The notes: generated from the letters alone by a model not told the origin. A DNA stretch of 64,000 bases from Cecembia calidifontis (GCF_004216715.1 NZ_SGXG01000001.1:2650501-2714500); one strand, 5' to 3'. Positions 26,145 through 34,901 are shown, counted from the stretch's first letter. Translations and numbers: made by a program.

Positions 26145-26273
26145 TTGATAAGAGAAAAATCTGCCGGGTTTTTAAGGTCACGTTCAAAACTTTCACTTTC
26201 GATAACTTAAACCTGTCAGGTTTAAATCCTTACCTTTGAATTTCATACGTATCTCATACACTGCTAAAGGTTA
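26145..26273 (-). pseudogene. Duplicated 3' fragment of the SnoaL-like gene
   Basis: This stretch matches 32778-32890, the region after and including the last codons of the SnoaL-like gene at 32825 (AAAAATCTGCC, CTTTCACTTTC and the reversed codons for TFTSVRDT). Only the extreme C-terminus remains (TFSSV, stop, DTYE) before it is cut by the IS relic that begins at 26274. It documents a rearrangement that copied this gene end next to a second IS relic. Confidence 0.6.
26206..26224. repeat. REP-like hairpin TTAAACCTGTCAGGTTTAA
   Basis: A 19-nt perfect palindrome with the CCTGTCAGG core also seen at 12163 and similar to the GATCCTATCAGGATC hairpins of the RAYT blocks. Confidence 0.5.
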
Positions 26274-26502
26274 CCTGTTTTGTGCAATGGGACACCCATG
26301 CTAAATTTTCATGATAACAGAAATAAGTTTCTGTTGTTCCTCGGTTGGTTTTAGCGGTATAGTTGAGTAAGTTTTTGATTCTGGCAGGAATACAATTATC
26401 TGATAAATGTTCATTTTTTAGCACTATTGCTCTTGTTACAGAAAACTCTGCTTCGACGATTTTCAACAGCCGTTCCAGCTCTTTGAACACCGCATAAATC
26501 AC
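26254..26502 (-). pseudogene. Transposase C-terminal remnant in relic copy 1
   Basis: About 80 residues (VFKELERLLKIVEAEFSVTR...LLNYTAKTN), nearly identical to the frame at 32135-32377. It is the tail of an IS4/IS1634-like transposase; upstream homologous codons lie in a different frame. Confidence 0.6.
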
Positions 26503-26859
26503 AAAGCAGATGGAGATATGGTTTCTATCCTTTCCGATATGCGAAGATGAATAGGACTTATTCAGATATCGGTTTTCCTTATTCGGGAAGCTTTCTCGAA
26601 AGGCAGCAGGTTTGCGTATGCTACAATGACTTCAGCCGGTTTCATGGTCGTGTTTGTCAGATAGCCTTTCAAAAATAATTAGCTCTGATTAGTCAAAAGA
26701 ACTACCTAATGACTTGACAACTTTAGTGATTCTTGCGACTTTTTGGATAATCAGTACGAAAGAGCCACCGCTAGAATTCTTTTTGTGTCTCTCAAACATG
26801 AACTAAAAATTGTCAGGGACACCCAGAAACACAAAATAAATTAATGAAATTCAAATACT

Positions 26860-28432
26860 GTAACTACTCAGGTACTTTTTTATTAAACGATGTTCAAGAT
26901 TTTAGGGTGCTATATGCCTTTGTTTGATTGTTGCGCATCTTTTTGGGTGAATGTACAAAAATCAGTTTTATTGCCTGTTTATCTACATGTTTTTGTGGGG
27001 AAAAACTGTGCAAAACATTGGTTATTATTTGATTAAGTTCCCATATTCAACAAACATTCCAGACAGACCTTGGACCATAGGGACAAACAGATTGAGCAGC
27101 TCATAAACATTAACCTCCAGCTCATGGAGCGGGTCAGGTTTTTGGAGAGAAGGGTGGCTGAACTCGAAAAGGAACTTGCCCGGTACCGTAATCCCAAAAA
27201 CAGCCGCAACAGTTCTGTCCCCCCTTCCAAAGATGAAAACCGCCCCAAAAAGAACCAGAGCCTCCGTGAGGAGACCGATCGCAAACCCGGCGGTCAGCCG
27301 GGACACAAGGGCCATACACTGGAAATGACATCCCGCCCCGATAAAACAGAAAACCACATCCCTTCCTTCTGTACCTGCTGCGGCCGTGACCTGTCGGAAG
27401 TCCCTGCGGAACTTTCCTGCAGAAGACAGGTCTTTGACCTTCCCGTCATCAGACCGGTATGTACAGAGCACCGGAGCTATGTCAAAAGCTGTCCCTGCGG
27501 AGAAAAAAACAGGGCTGCATTCCCTGCGGGCATCAATGCCCCAGTGCAGTACGGAAGCGGGGTCGAGACCATGGTGGGCTATCTGTACGCAAGGCAGTAT
27601 GTTCCCTACATAAGGATGAAGGAACTTCTCGGGGACTGCTTCGGCATTGGTCTGAGTGAGGGCAGCATCGACAACATCATCGGCAGATTTGCCCGTAAAG
27701 CAGCCCCGATCTATGCGATGATAAAGTCTGCCGTCTCCAAAAGTCCGGTGATAGGAGCTGACGAGACCGGAGCAAAAGTGGACGGGGTCAAACAATGGGT
27801 CTGGACTTACCAGACAGAGGAACACACCCTGTTGGCCATATCCGAATCCCGTGGACTCAAGGCGATGAAGGCACACTTTCCCGATGGATTCGGAAACGCA
27901 GTGTTATGCCATGACGCATGGAGGGCCTACTTCAGTTATTCCGAAAACCTGCACCAGCTCTGCTGTGCGCACCTGCTAAGGGATCTCAACTATATTGTGG
28001 AAAGGTATAGGTCAAAATGGGCCGAGAGCCTCAGGGCACTGTTCGGGGAAGCCATCCTGTTGAAGAAAAACCTGCCGGATGCAGACTTGGGAAAAAACAT
28101 TGCCGCAATGGAGGAAAGGATGGATAAACTCCTAGGCTTACCTGTACACCCCGAACATGAAGAGGCGGTGACTTTTCAAAAAAGGCTGCTCAAATACAGG
28201 CAGTCCCTGCTCACTTTTCTTTACCACCCAAAAGTGCCGCCTGACAACAATGCCTCGGAAAGGGCCGTACGGAACGTCAAAGTGAAACAAAAGATATCGG
28301 GACAGTTCAAATCCGATATCGGCGCCGAAAACTTCTGTGTTATAAGATCCGTCGTGGACACCCTGATCAAACGTTCGGAAAAAGTACTGGAAAATCTAAA
28401 TCATATAGCTAGATTACAACCTGAGTAGTTAC
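26860..28432 (+). mobile_element. IS66-family insertion sequence, complete, with 8-bp target duplication
   Basis: 1573 bp bounded by perfect 14-bp inverted repeats GTAACTACTCAGGT (26860-26873 and the complement at 28419-28432). CAAATACT flanks it on both sides (26852-26859 and 28433-28440), the 8-bp duplication expected for IS66. The empty site is preserved at 32.7 kb, where CAAATACT occurs once in the same context, so the insertion event can be reconstructed exactly. Only the tnpC-type gene is present. Base composition is visibly richer in G+C than the neighbours. Confidence 0.95.
27070..28428 (+). CDS. IS66-family transposase (TnpC)
   Basis: 452 aa. The N-terminus has a leucine-zipper-like coiled coil (IEQLININLQLMERVRFLERRV), then NSRNSSVPPSKDENRPKK and a GGQPGHKGHT linker, a CxxC zinc segment (FCTCCGRD and SCPCGE), and a DDE domain with GADETGAKVDG, HDAWRAYF and the DNNASERAVRNVK signature carrying the last acidic residue. 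The start is TTG at 27070; no in-frame ATG precedes it and the next ATG (27124) would remove part of the coiled coil. The stop codon lies inside the right inverted repeat. It appears intact. Confidence 0.93.
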   Translation: MDHRDKQIEQLININLQLMERVRFLERRVAELEKELARYRNPKNSRNSSVPPSKDENRPKKNQSLREETDRKPGGQPGHKGHTLEMTSRPDKTENHIPSFCTCCGRDLSEVPAELSCRRQVFDLPVIRPVCTEHRSYVKSCPCGEKNRAAFPAGINAPVQYGSGVETMVGYLYARQYVPYIRMKELLGDCFGIGLSEGSIDNIIGRFARKAAPIYAMIKSAVSKSPVIGADETGAKVDGVKQWVWTYQTEEHTLLAISESRGLKAMKAHFPDGFGNAVLCHDAWRAYFSYSENLHQLCCAHLLRDLNYIVERYRSKWAESLRALFGEAILLKKNLPDADLGKNIAAMEERMDKLLGLPVHPEHEEAVTFQKRLLKYRQSLLTFLYHPKVPPDNNASERAVRNVKVKQKISGQFKSDIGAENFCVIRSVVDTLIKRSEKVLENLNHIARLQPE

Positions 28433-28489
28433 CAAATACTTAATTTTCAACTAAAATAAATCCGTATAAAACAGGTGGATTGAAAAATT

Positions 28490-28512
28490 CCCTGTACAGG
28501 GTATTTTTTTTA
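28490..28512 (+). terminator. Terminator-like palindrome with T-run
   Basis: CCCTGTACAGGG (28490-28501) followed by TATTTTTTTTA. It stands between the relic IS and the T9SS lipase gene and would block read-through from the IS side. Confidence 0.5.
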
Positions 28513-28606
28513 TAGACACCAACTATTATCTTTGACAATGTTGGATGTTTAGAGTTTTCAGAGACCTACTACCCAAGCATAACAGTTTCCATCTTTTCCA
28601 AATGCC

Positions 28607-31333
28607 ATGAAGAAATTTCTACTGTTAATCGTCACTGTAATATCTATTCATACTATAGGTTTGGGTCAGATCGAAAACAAGGAGTTGCTTATCCGGACGC
28701 ATAAGCGTCTTGACAGTGTCAGTGTCGAATCACTAGGAACCGACTATTTTTTAAACAAAGGATTTTTCTTCGGGCAATTCATGGACAAAATGAAAGGTCT
28801 AGATGGTAATGACCAAGATTCCAAAATTCTTTTCATGAATTCACCGCAGTGGAGATCACTCTATATGGGAGTGGTGAAATCATGTATAGGGCAAGAGAGA
28901 TCACAGATAAATCCTGAAATGGTATTGGAGAAATATGAGGATAAGGCTTCCAATAAGGTTACTCTTGGGATTGTCTTCACTAAGGGTGAATGGCTCGAAC
29001 CCGAAGAAATCGAAGAGAACATCAATGCGGTAAAAACCGGTAGTAGCAATTCGAAGGAATACAAACAGGTGACATTGGTTGGTGCCGCTCCCTTACAGCA
29101 TGAGGGTCTTGGAACCAGAATTGAATTTGAGATACCTGAGGAACTGTTTATAGTCGAGAACAAAGATGTTTCAGTGGAAATCGATCTGTCGGACGGCTCA
29201 GGGTTCAGAAAAATCACCAAAGGAGACAGGCTCTCCGCAATCTACGCCGGCGGGGGCGAGAGGGCGCTCACCTTTAAATTCACGCACGGCAAAAATGTGG
29301 TTTCGGTGTTTTCCAAATTCATGGTGACCGTATTTGATGATACCGAACCCGATTATATCTTTGAGTTGGGAGGTGGGGAAGATGACGGTGCAGACCCGTC
29401 CAAAACCCGTATCCTCTCCCTTTCGGGAGGTCACGCCGTACTCTACAACGGGTGTGACAGGATCTTCGACAAGCCGGTTATTATTGTTGAAGGGTTTGAT
29501 CCTTTAAACGAATTCAATGCGAACAATCTTCGGGCAAAATATGTAACCCCCGTTGAAAACAGGTTCAGGGCAAATGGCTATGACATGATATATCTGAATT
29601 TTTCAAATGGCGGCGCATCCATCCAGACCAATGCAGCAGTACTGGAGCAGCTTTTAATCGATGTCAAATCCAAGAAAGTGGGGAGCCACCCGATAACAGT
29701 AATTGGAGAAAGTATGGGTGGTCTGGTGGCAAGATATTGCCTAGGAAATATGGAAACCAAGGGCATTGTCCACGGAGTAGACAAATTCATAAGTTATGAC
29801 TCCCCCCACTTAGGTGCCAATGTGCCGGTAGGCATTCAAAAACTTGTCGAGGATGTATATGATGTGGACATCAGAAACCTTTTCAACATTGCCCAGGCGG
29901 ACTTGGATAAAGCCCTTACCTATCTTAACAGTCCAGCCGCTAGGCAAATGATGCTTCGATATAAGGGCCCAAACCCACATGCAGATTTCACGGCACTTCA
30001 AAATACGCTTGGCCAAATGGGGTTTCCTTCCCAAAACAATCTAAAAAAAATTGCCATTATCAATGGAAGTACAGTCGGGACCCAGCAGTCGCCGGTAAAC
30101 AATTTTGCCCCAGGGGACATGATGTTCAAGGTCGATTTATTCACCGGATTGGCAAATGCGGTTATCAAACTCAGGACAAACAATATCAATGCGTCCACGA
30201 CCGTTTCGTCCATTTGGATCACTGTCGGTGCCATACCTACAACCATAAAAGACCGTACCTTCAGTTTCAACGCATTCAATTATGATATTTCTGCGGGAGG
30301 GCACATAGAAACCACGGACTATTTTAGTGCTGACCTACTGGCTACGGCTTGGAAAAATTTTCTCACTATTTTCACACCCTTAATCTCATATGGGAGTTTT
30401 CAGGACTTTGGGAGGACCCAATTTTCCTTTGTTCCCCTTTTCAGTGCTGTGGCTTCAACTGCGCCACGAACTTCCCAGGCGCATCTAAACCGGACTGTTT
30501 CACAACTTCAGTCCAATGGATGGACACCGTTCCAGACAATTTATGGAACGAATAACAATACCATGCATGTAAGAAATATATCGATCTCAACCCAATGGGT
30601 GAGCTTATTAAGCAATGAATTCGGCATAACCTCTACCCTTTGCACCTTAGATCCAGGGACGATGTCCCCTCCTCCAGTTCCCCAATTCAATACAACACAA
30701 TGGTACATGTGTCCCAACCAAAGCCTGAATTTTTGGATCACCAACGGTTCGTCCGTTTCCAATCTATATTCACATAGATGGGAGGTCACGGGGCCAAACA
30801 ACTACTTCTACAATCTAAACTCTGATAACCTTACCTTGAGCTATCTCAATCCCGGATCTTATACCATTACCTTGATCCGGAGCTACTCCGGAGGAGCATA
30901 TTCCAATATCTCCACAATAAGCAGCAGGGTAATCACGGTATTTCCTGCTTCGGATCCAGTTTATTGCAGTGGCGGTGGAGGAGGCCCAATCCAAAGGATT
31001 TTGGATGATGGAAATCGGGAAATCAGTCTTCTGGAAATCAATGAAAGCTTGCAGGGAACCGCACTTATAGATGAGGGCAGTATCCGTTTCTGGCCAAACC
31101 CGGCATTCGAAACAATTAGGATCGCCATGGCTGCCCGGGAAGGGACTAGATATACGATTTCTATAGTTCCTGCTGCCCATAGCCACAGTAACCGGACGGT
31201 CTTGAAGGATGGGAGTATGTCGAGCGTATTTGAAGATGGTACCTATGATGTAAGTCACCTAAGGCCTGGATTATATATCATCGAAATTCAAACGGATTCG
31301 CAGGTGGTTAGAAAACGAGTAATTATTCGATAA
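28607..31333 (+). CDS. T9SS-secreted alpha/beta-hydrolase (lipase/esterase-like)
   Basis: 908 aa with a signal peptide (ends GLG-Q21). Residues about 280-520 are an alpha/beta hydrolase: PVIIVEGFDPLNEF, VIGESMGGLVARYCL with nucleophile Ser369, and FISYDSPHLGANVP, which resembles PGAP1-type and triacylglycerol lipases. A beta-sandwich stretch (about 690-790) follows, and the protein ends in a T9SS sorting domain (RFWPNPAFETIRI to QVVRKRVIIR). It should act outside the cell on lipids or esters. The first 280 residues are not assigned. Confidence 0.88.
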   Translation: MKKFLLLIVTVISIHTIGLGQIENKELLIRTHKRLDSVSVESLGTDYFLNKGFFFGQFMDKMKGLDGNDQDSKILFMNSPQWRSLYMGVVKSCIGQERSQINPEMVLEKYEDKASNKVTLGIVFTKGEWLEPEEIEENINAVKTGSSNSKEYKQVTLVGAAPLQHEGLGTRIEFEIPEELFIVENKDVSVEIDLSDGSGFRKITKGDRLSAIYAGGGERALTFKFTHGKNVVSVFSKFMVTVFDDTEPDYIFELGGGEDDGADPSKTRILSLSGGHAVLYNGCDRIFDKPVIIVEGFDPLNEFNANNLRAKYVTPVENRFRANGYDMIYLNFSNGGASIQTNAAVLEQLLIDVKSKKVGSHPITVIGESMGGLVARYCLGNMETKGIVHGVDKFISYDSPHLGANVPVGIQKLVEDVYDVDIRNLFNIAQADLDKALTYLNSPAARQMMLRYKGPNPHADFTALQNTLGQMGFPSQNNLKKIAIINGSTVGTQQSPVNNFAPGDMMFKVDLFTGLANAVIKLRTNNINASTTVSSIWITVGAIPTTIKDRTFSFNAFNYDISAGGHIETTDYFSADLLATAWKNFLTIFTPLISYGSFQDFGRTQFSFVPLFSAVASTAPRTSQAHLNRTVSQLQSNGWTPFQTIYGTNNNTMHVRNISISTQWVSLLSNEFGITSTLCTLDPGTMSPPPVPQFNTTQWYMCPNQSLNFWITNGSSVSNLYSHRWEVTGPNNYFYNLNSDNLTLSYLNPGSYTITLIRSYSGGAYSNISTISSRVITVFPASDPVYCSGGGGGPIQRILDDGNREISLLEINESLQGTALIDEGSIRFWPNPAFETIRIAMAAREGTRYTISIVPAAHSHSNRTVLKDGSMSSVFEDGTYDVSHLRPGLYIIEIQTDSQVVRKRVIIR

Positions 31334-31485
31334 AAAAACAGATATAATTCCTGAATTTGTAAATGCTTTATTATTAACCTACAGGCATTGACTTAACTGC
31401 TCGATTCCATTTGCTTTCGGCCTAAAATAATCCTTGAAATCAATCGTGTACATAGTAATTTAAAGTACTTTAATCAGGTAAAGAT

Positions 31486-31899
31486 ATGGAAAATCAATCA
31501 AGAACTTTTTTTGCAACATTATTGATAGCGTCTTGCCTCTCTGCCCTTTCCTGTGAACAGGAACCGAGACAGACAGTTTTCGAGGGGAAGGTCCTCAGAC
31601 GCGATAACGCGGTACCGTTAACAGATGTATATGTTTACATTACAGGTCATGGAATTGCCAGCATCTATACTTACCCAATCATAAATTTCACGGTTCCCTT
31701 AGATCAGGACGGTGGCTTTCGGTTGGTTGTGCCATTCCAGGAGGGATTGAGGAATTTCTCTGTCCAGGTATTACCAGACAACGGGCCTGAAACCGTTCCT
31801 TTTGATATCTCACTAACGGATTGTTCTCCTTTTAACTGCGAACATTTCCTAGTAGGAAAAACCTATAAATTCGATATCAGGGTTTCTGAACCCGATTAG
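31486..31899 (+). CDS. Small lipoprotein, carboxypeptidase-regulatory-like fold
   Basis: 137 aa. Signal with lipobox LSALSC, then FEGKVLRRDNAVPLTDVYVYITG and a GGFRLVVPFQEG strand, a pattern like carboxypeptidase-regulatory or transthyretin-type domains. It ends with KTYKFDIRVSEPD. No further function can be assigned. It follows the T9SS lipase by 152 bp and could be expressed with it. Confidence 0.65.
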   Translation: MENQSRTFFATLLIASCLSALSCEQEPRQTVFEGKVLRRDNAVPLTDVYVYITGHGIASIYTYPIINFTVPLDQDGGFRLVVPFQEGLRNFSVQVLPDNGPETVPFDISLTDCSPFNCEHFLVGKTYKFDIRVSEPD

Positions 31900-31965
31900 G
31901 TAATATTCCCATACAATTCCTTTTGTAAAAAAGGCCTACAAAAGTCCTTCATCCCAAACCTAGAA

Positions 31966-32148
31966 ATAGCTGGCCGCCGTCACCATGATGTGGTCCAGCA
32001 ACTTGATTTCAAGCAGGTCGCATACCTACTCCAATTGCGAAGTCAGTTTTATGTTAGTTCGTAAGGAACCGTGTTCCCTGTCAGATGGTTGTGGATGACG
32101 ATGATTGCCGGTGCGTTGCACTTCAGGTCGGTGATCAGTACCAACTTT
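31966..32148 (-). pseudogene. radC: radC/JAB-domain remnant
   Basis: The minus strand reads LITDLKCNAPAIIVIHNHL followed by TGNTVPYELT and a stop. After a gap comes LLEIKLLDHIMVTAAS. These are the JAMM-like motif (HNHxSG in intact proteins, here HNHLTG) and the LDHxIVT segment of RadC. Internal stops, missing sequence and a 5' end cut off by the IS relic at 32149 show it is dead. Confidence 0.75.
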
Positions 32149-32778
32149 CCTGTTTTGTGCGATAGGACACCCATGCTATATTTTCATGATAATAGGGATA
32201 AGTTTCTGTTGTTCCTCGGTTGGTTTTAGCGGTATAGTTGAGCAAGTTTTTGATTCTGGCAGGAATACTATTATCTGATAAATGTTCATTTTTTAGCACT
32301 ATTGCTCTTGTTACAGAAAACTCTGCTTCGACGATTTTCAACAGCCGTTCCAGATCTTTGAAGACCGCAAAAACCACAAAGCAGATGCAGATATGGTTTC
32401 TATCCTTTCCGGTATGCGAAGATGAATAGGACTTATACAGATATCGTTTTCCTTATTCGGGAAGCTTTCTCGAAATGCAGCAGGTTTGCGTATGCTACAA
32501 TGACTTCAGCCGGTTTTATGGTCGTGTTTGTCAGATAGCCTTTCAAAAATAATTAGCTCTGATTCGTCAAAAGAACTACCTAATGACTTGACAACTTTAG
32601 TGATTCTTGCGACTTTTTGGATAATCAGTACACAAGAGCCACGGCTAGAATTCTTTTTGTGTATCTCAAACATGAACTAAAAATTGTCAGGGAGACCCAG
32701 AAACACAAAATAAATTAATATAAATTAATGAAATTCAAATACTTAATTTTCAACTAAAATGAATCCACACAAAACAGG
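32149..32778 (-). mobile_element. Decayed IS4/IS1634-like element (copy 2), uninterrupted
   Basis: 630 bp with terminal inverted repeats CCTGTTTTGTG (32149-32159) and CACAAAACAGG (32768-32778). It carries the same transposase tail fragment (frame 32135-32377) as copy 1 and represents the pre-IS66 sequence, including a single CAAATACT. Too short for a whole transposase; an internally deleted relic. No target duplication is seen at its edges. Confidence 0.72.
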
Positions 32779-32824
32779 AAAAATCTGCCTGGTTTTTAAG
32801 CTCCCGTTAAAACTTTCACTTTCT

Positions 32825-33304
32825 TTAACTCAAACTTAGCAGGATTACACCGGATTTTTTCTCAATCTGATGCGTATCTCTTACACTGGTAAAGGTCATG
32901 GCCAGCATTTGCCAATTTTTTCCCTTTTTTTGGTACACCTCAGTTACCGTGAATTCCACTTTGGCATCATTGCCACGGACTACTGATTCGAGGGTTATCC
33001 GATTCCAGACGATTGCTGTTTTACCCACAATTTCTACTGCAGAATCATGAACAGTGGCTTTCTTGTACCAGATGCTACCTGTTTCAATGATTTCGAGTTC
33101 CCTTGGGGTAGTCCAGGTACCGCTCATGTGGACAAACTTGGCCTGTGGATGGAATAGGGGAGTGAGTTTGGCAATGTCTTTGTCTGCCATCCATTGCCAT
33201 TTGTCCATGGAGAGTTGCAAAACCTCTTTTTCTAAAGAAGATTGGGCAAAGGTAAAGGAGGCACTAAAGACCAATAGGGCAATTATAATTAGGTTTTTTT
33301 TCAT
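32825..33304 (-). CDS. Exported SnoaL-like/DUF4440 (NTF2-fold) protein
   Basis: 159 aa with a signal peptide ending FTFA-Q. NTF2-like fold: EVLQLSMDKWQWMADKDI, LTPLFHPQAKFVHMSGTW, KTAIVWNRITLESVV, FTVTEVYQKKGKNWQMLAMTF. Function unknown; members often act as small isomerases or binding proteins. It may be co-expressed with the cupin and CMD genes upstream, although 394 bp separates it from them. Partial copies of its 3' end are found at 26145 and a related one at 6757. Confidence 0.82.
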   Translation of the reverse strand: MKKNLIIIALLVFSASFTFAQSSLEKEVLQLSMDKWQWMADKDIAKLTPLFHPQAKFVHMSGTWTTPRELEIIETGSIWYKKATVHDSAVEIVGKTAIVWNRITLESVVRGNDAKVEFTVTEVYQKKGKNWQMLAMTFTSVRDTHQIEKKSGVILLSLS

Positions 33305-33375
33305 GATAGTATTGATTTTTGAGTTATTGATTCCATGTAATTGATTATTGATCCAATCCTTTTTCCTTTAGCAAA

Positions 33376-33492
33376 TTAGCCCTGGGCCTTTAACACAATA
33401 GACCCCAAGTCTTCGGTGATGTGTTGGCCCTTGGCAACGTTTAAGGCCATGAACAGGCTATACATAAGGATGGTAAGCCTTAAGGAGTCCAT
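33376..33492 (-). pseudogene. Fragment: signal peptide of an unknown exported protein
   Basis: Short frame of 38 codons, MDSLRLTILMYSLFMALNVAKGQ followed by HITEDLGSIVLKAQG and stop (optionally five residues longer from 33507). It looks like the start of an exported protein whose remainder has been deleted. The rest of 33305-33698 shows no other gene. Confidence 0.4.
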
Positions 33493-33698
33493 GTTAATGG
33501 GAAGCATTTAATTTCTTTATTTTTTTAGTTTTATTCAGTTTTGAGGCTGTTTTTTTATTTGATGATCTGTAAGTTGCAAATTTTAAAATCTCAGGGGGCA
33601 GTCCGATTTCGAAAGCCATTTATCCTCCATAATTTTTTCATATCATAAGAAAAACCCATATCAATCCAGTCTTTAAATAAATCCTTCTTTTAAACCTT

Positions 33699-34175
33699 TC
33701 AATGGTGGTACTCCTCATCCGTTACCTCTTCCAGCCAGACCGTTGGGCCAAATTGGTTGTTGGTGATGGCCACCTGTATGAAAGCCGAATCAGCACTTGC
33801 TCCATGCCAATGGGGTATATTGGGTGGGCATTTGATGTAATCTCCTTTTCGGAGTATCTGTTTGGGTTTCCCTTTTTCCTGATAATAACCCACACCTCCA
33901 GTGGCCAAGAGGATCTGACCGCCGGGATGAAGGTGCCATTTGGTTCTCGCCCCCGGTTCAAAGATGACATTTCCCACAGATGTCTGATTCGCTGATTCAG
34001 ATTGGATCATCATGTGAAGGTATGCGGTACCTGTGAAATTGTCGTTGGTGATTTTTTCCCCTTTTGGAAATATGATGGGTTCGGTTGAACCATCAGCTTG
34101 ATTGTGGTTTTGCTCCTGACAACCTGTTGATAAGACCATTAAAAGGAAGCAAAAAGAAAGGAGATGTTTTTTCAT
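33699..34175 (-). CDS. Cupin-domain lipoprotein
   Basis: 158 aa with lipobox LSTGC. The cupin barrel has both conserved motifs: GARTKWHLHPGGQILLATGG with a His-x-His pair, and GDYIKCPPNIPHWHGAS with the second-motif His residues. The metal ligands look complete, so a mononuclear metal enzyme or binding protein is likely. The CMD-like gene lies 12 bp upstream on the same strand (ending 34188), an arrangement found widely in accessory CMD/cupin operons. A broken relative is present at 14212. Confidence 0.9.
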   Translation of the reverse strand: MKKHLLSFCFLLMVLSTGCQEQNHNQADGSTEPIIFPKGEKITNDNFTGTAYLHMMIQSESANQTSVGNVIFEPGARTKWHLHPGGQILLATGGVGYYQEKGKPKQILRKGDYIKCPPNIPHWHGASADSAFIQVAITNNQFGPTVWLEEVTDEEYHH

Positions 34176-34187
34176 TGTCAGATCAGA

Positions 34188-34901
34188 TTATTTTTGGTTT
34201 TTTAGCACTTCATTAAAAATCGCATTTGCTGCTGTTGCTTCATTTTGACCAATCGTTGTTGCAATAACCTCTGTAAATTCCTGTAATTGGACCGGAGTGA
34301 GCCCCACATTCAGGCAGATATTCAAATGGCTGCGGAGCATGGGTTCCGCACGTCCTATGGTGCTCAGCACCGAAATGGTCACCAACTGCCTTTGGTCAAA
34401 AGTCAGCACATCCCTGTCGAAAATATCCGCAAACAGGTGTTCTTTCAGAAAGGTATCTATCACAGGCGCAAAAGCTCCATAACCTGTCAATTGATCACTT
34501 TGAGGAATTTTAGTCAGGGCTTCAAGGTTCTTTTTCCCTCTTTGGTACTTATCATCCGATGGGATTGGAGAAGCATCCCGGCCTATTTTATCTTCTATGC
34601 CCTTTGCCTTCCTTTCCTCCAAGACTTCCATAAAAGTCTGAATGCCTCTAATGCTTCGAGGAAATCCGCAGTAAGCGTATAGATGGACCAGCACTTCCTT
34701 GATTTCATTGACGGTCAGGCCTGATTCAAGCCCCGCATTCAGTGCAGGCTTTAAAGTTTCCAGATCTCCTTTTGCCGTAAGAGAAGCAATCCTAATGATA
34801 CTTTTTTGCTGCTCATTCAGATGGGTGGTTTCGGCACTTAAAGACAGGGATTGTATAACAAGCATAAAAAGGGAGCAAAAAAGAGTTGTTGAGATTTTCA
34901 T
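34188..34901 (-). CDS. Exported carboxymuconolactone decarboxylase-family protein (copy 2)
   Basis: 237 aa from the ATG at 34901, which gives a signal peptide (KISTTLFCSLFMLVIQ) after an unlikely earlier start at 34922. Two CMD-like domains: KSIIRIASLTAKGD with ALNAGLESGLTVNEIKEVLVHLYAYCGFPR, and RQLVTISVLSTIGRAEPMLRSHLNICLNVGLT. As with the 7114 protein there is no CxxC pair. Operon with the cupin gene 12 bp downstream. Confidence 0.88.
   Translation of the reverse strand: MKISTTLFCSLFMLVIQSLSLSAETTHLNEQQKSIIRIASLTAKGDLETLKPALNAGLESGLTVNEIKEVLVHLYAYCGFPRSIRGIQTFMEVLEERKAKGIEDKIGRDASPIPSDDKYQRGKKNLEALTKIPQSDQLTGYGAFAPVIDTFLKEHLFADIFDRDVLTFDQRQLVTISVLSTIGRAEPMLRSHLNICLNVGLTPVQLQEFTEVIATTIGQNEATAANAIFNEVLKNQK

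Larger units (their letters stand above)
26274..28475 (-). mobile_element. Decayed IS4/IS1634-like element (copy 1), split by IS66
   Basis: Begins CCTGTTTTGTGC and ends ...AAAACAGG, matching the uninterrupted copy at 32149-32778 along its full length once the IS66 insertion and its duplication are removed (about 620 bp). The minus strand holds the end of a DDE transposase: KPAEVIVAYANLLHFEKASR, then after a frameshift KDRNHISICFVIYAVFKELERLLK, typical of the last helices of IS4/IS1634-type enzymes. The catalytic core is absent, so the relic cannot move by itself. Confidence 0.7.

Noticed and set aside
27025..27876. A 283-codon minus-strand open frame across IS66
   Set aside because: Antisense to the TnpC gene, which has all transposase motifs; Cys/His-rich translation is the mirror of the high-GC coding strand.
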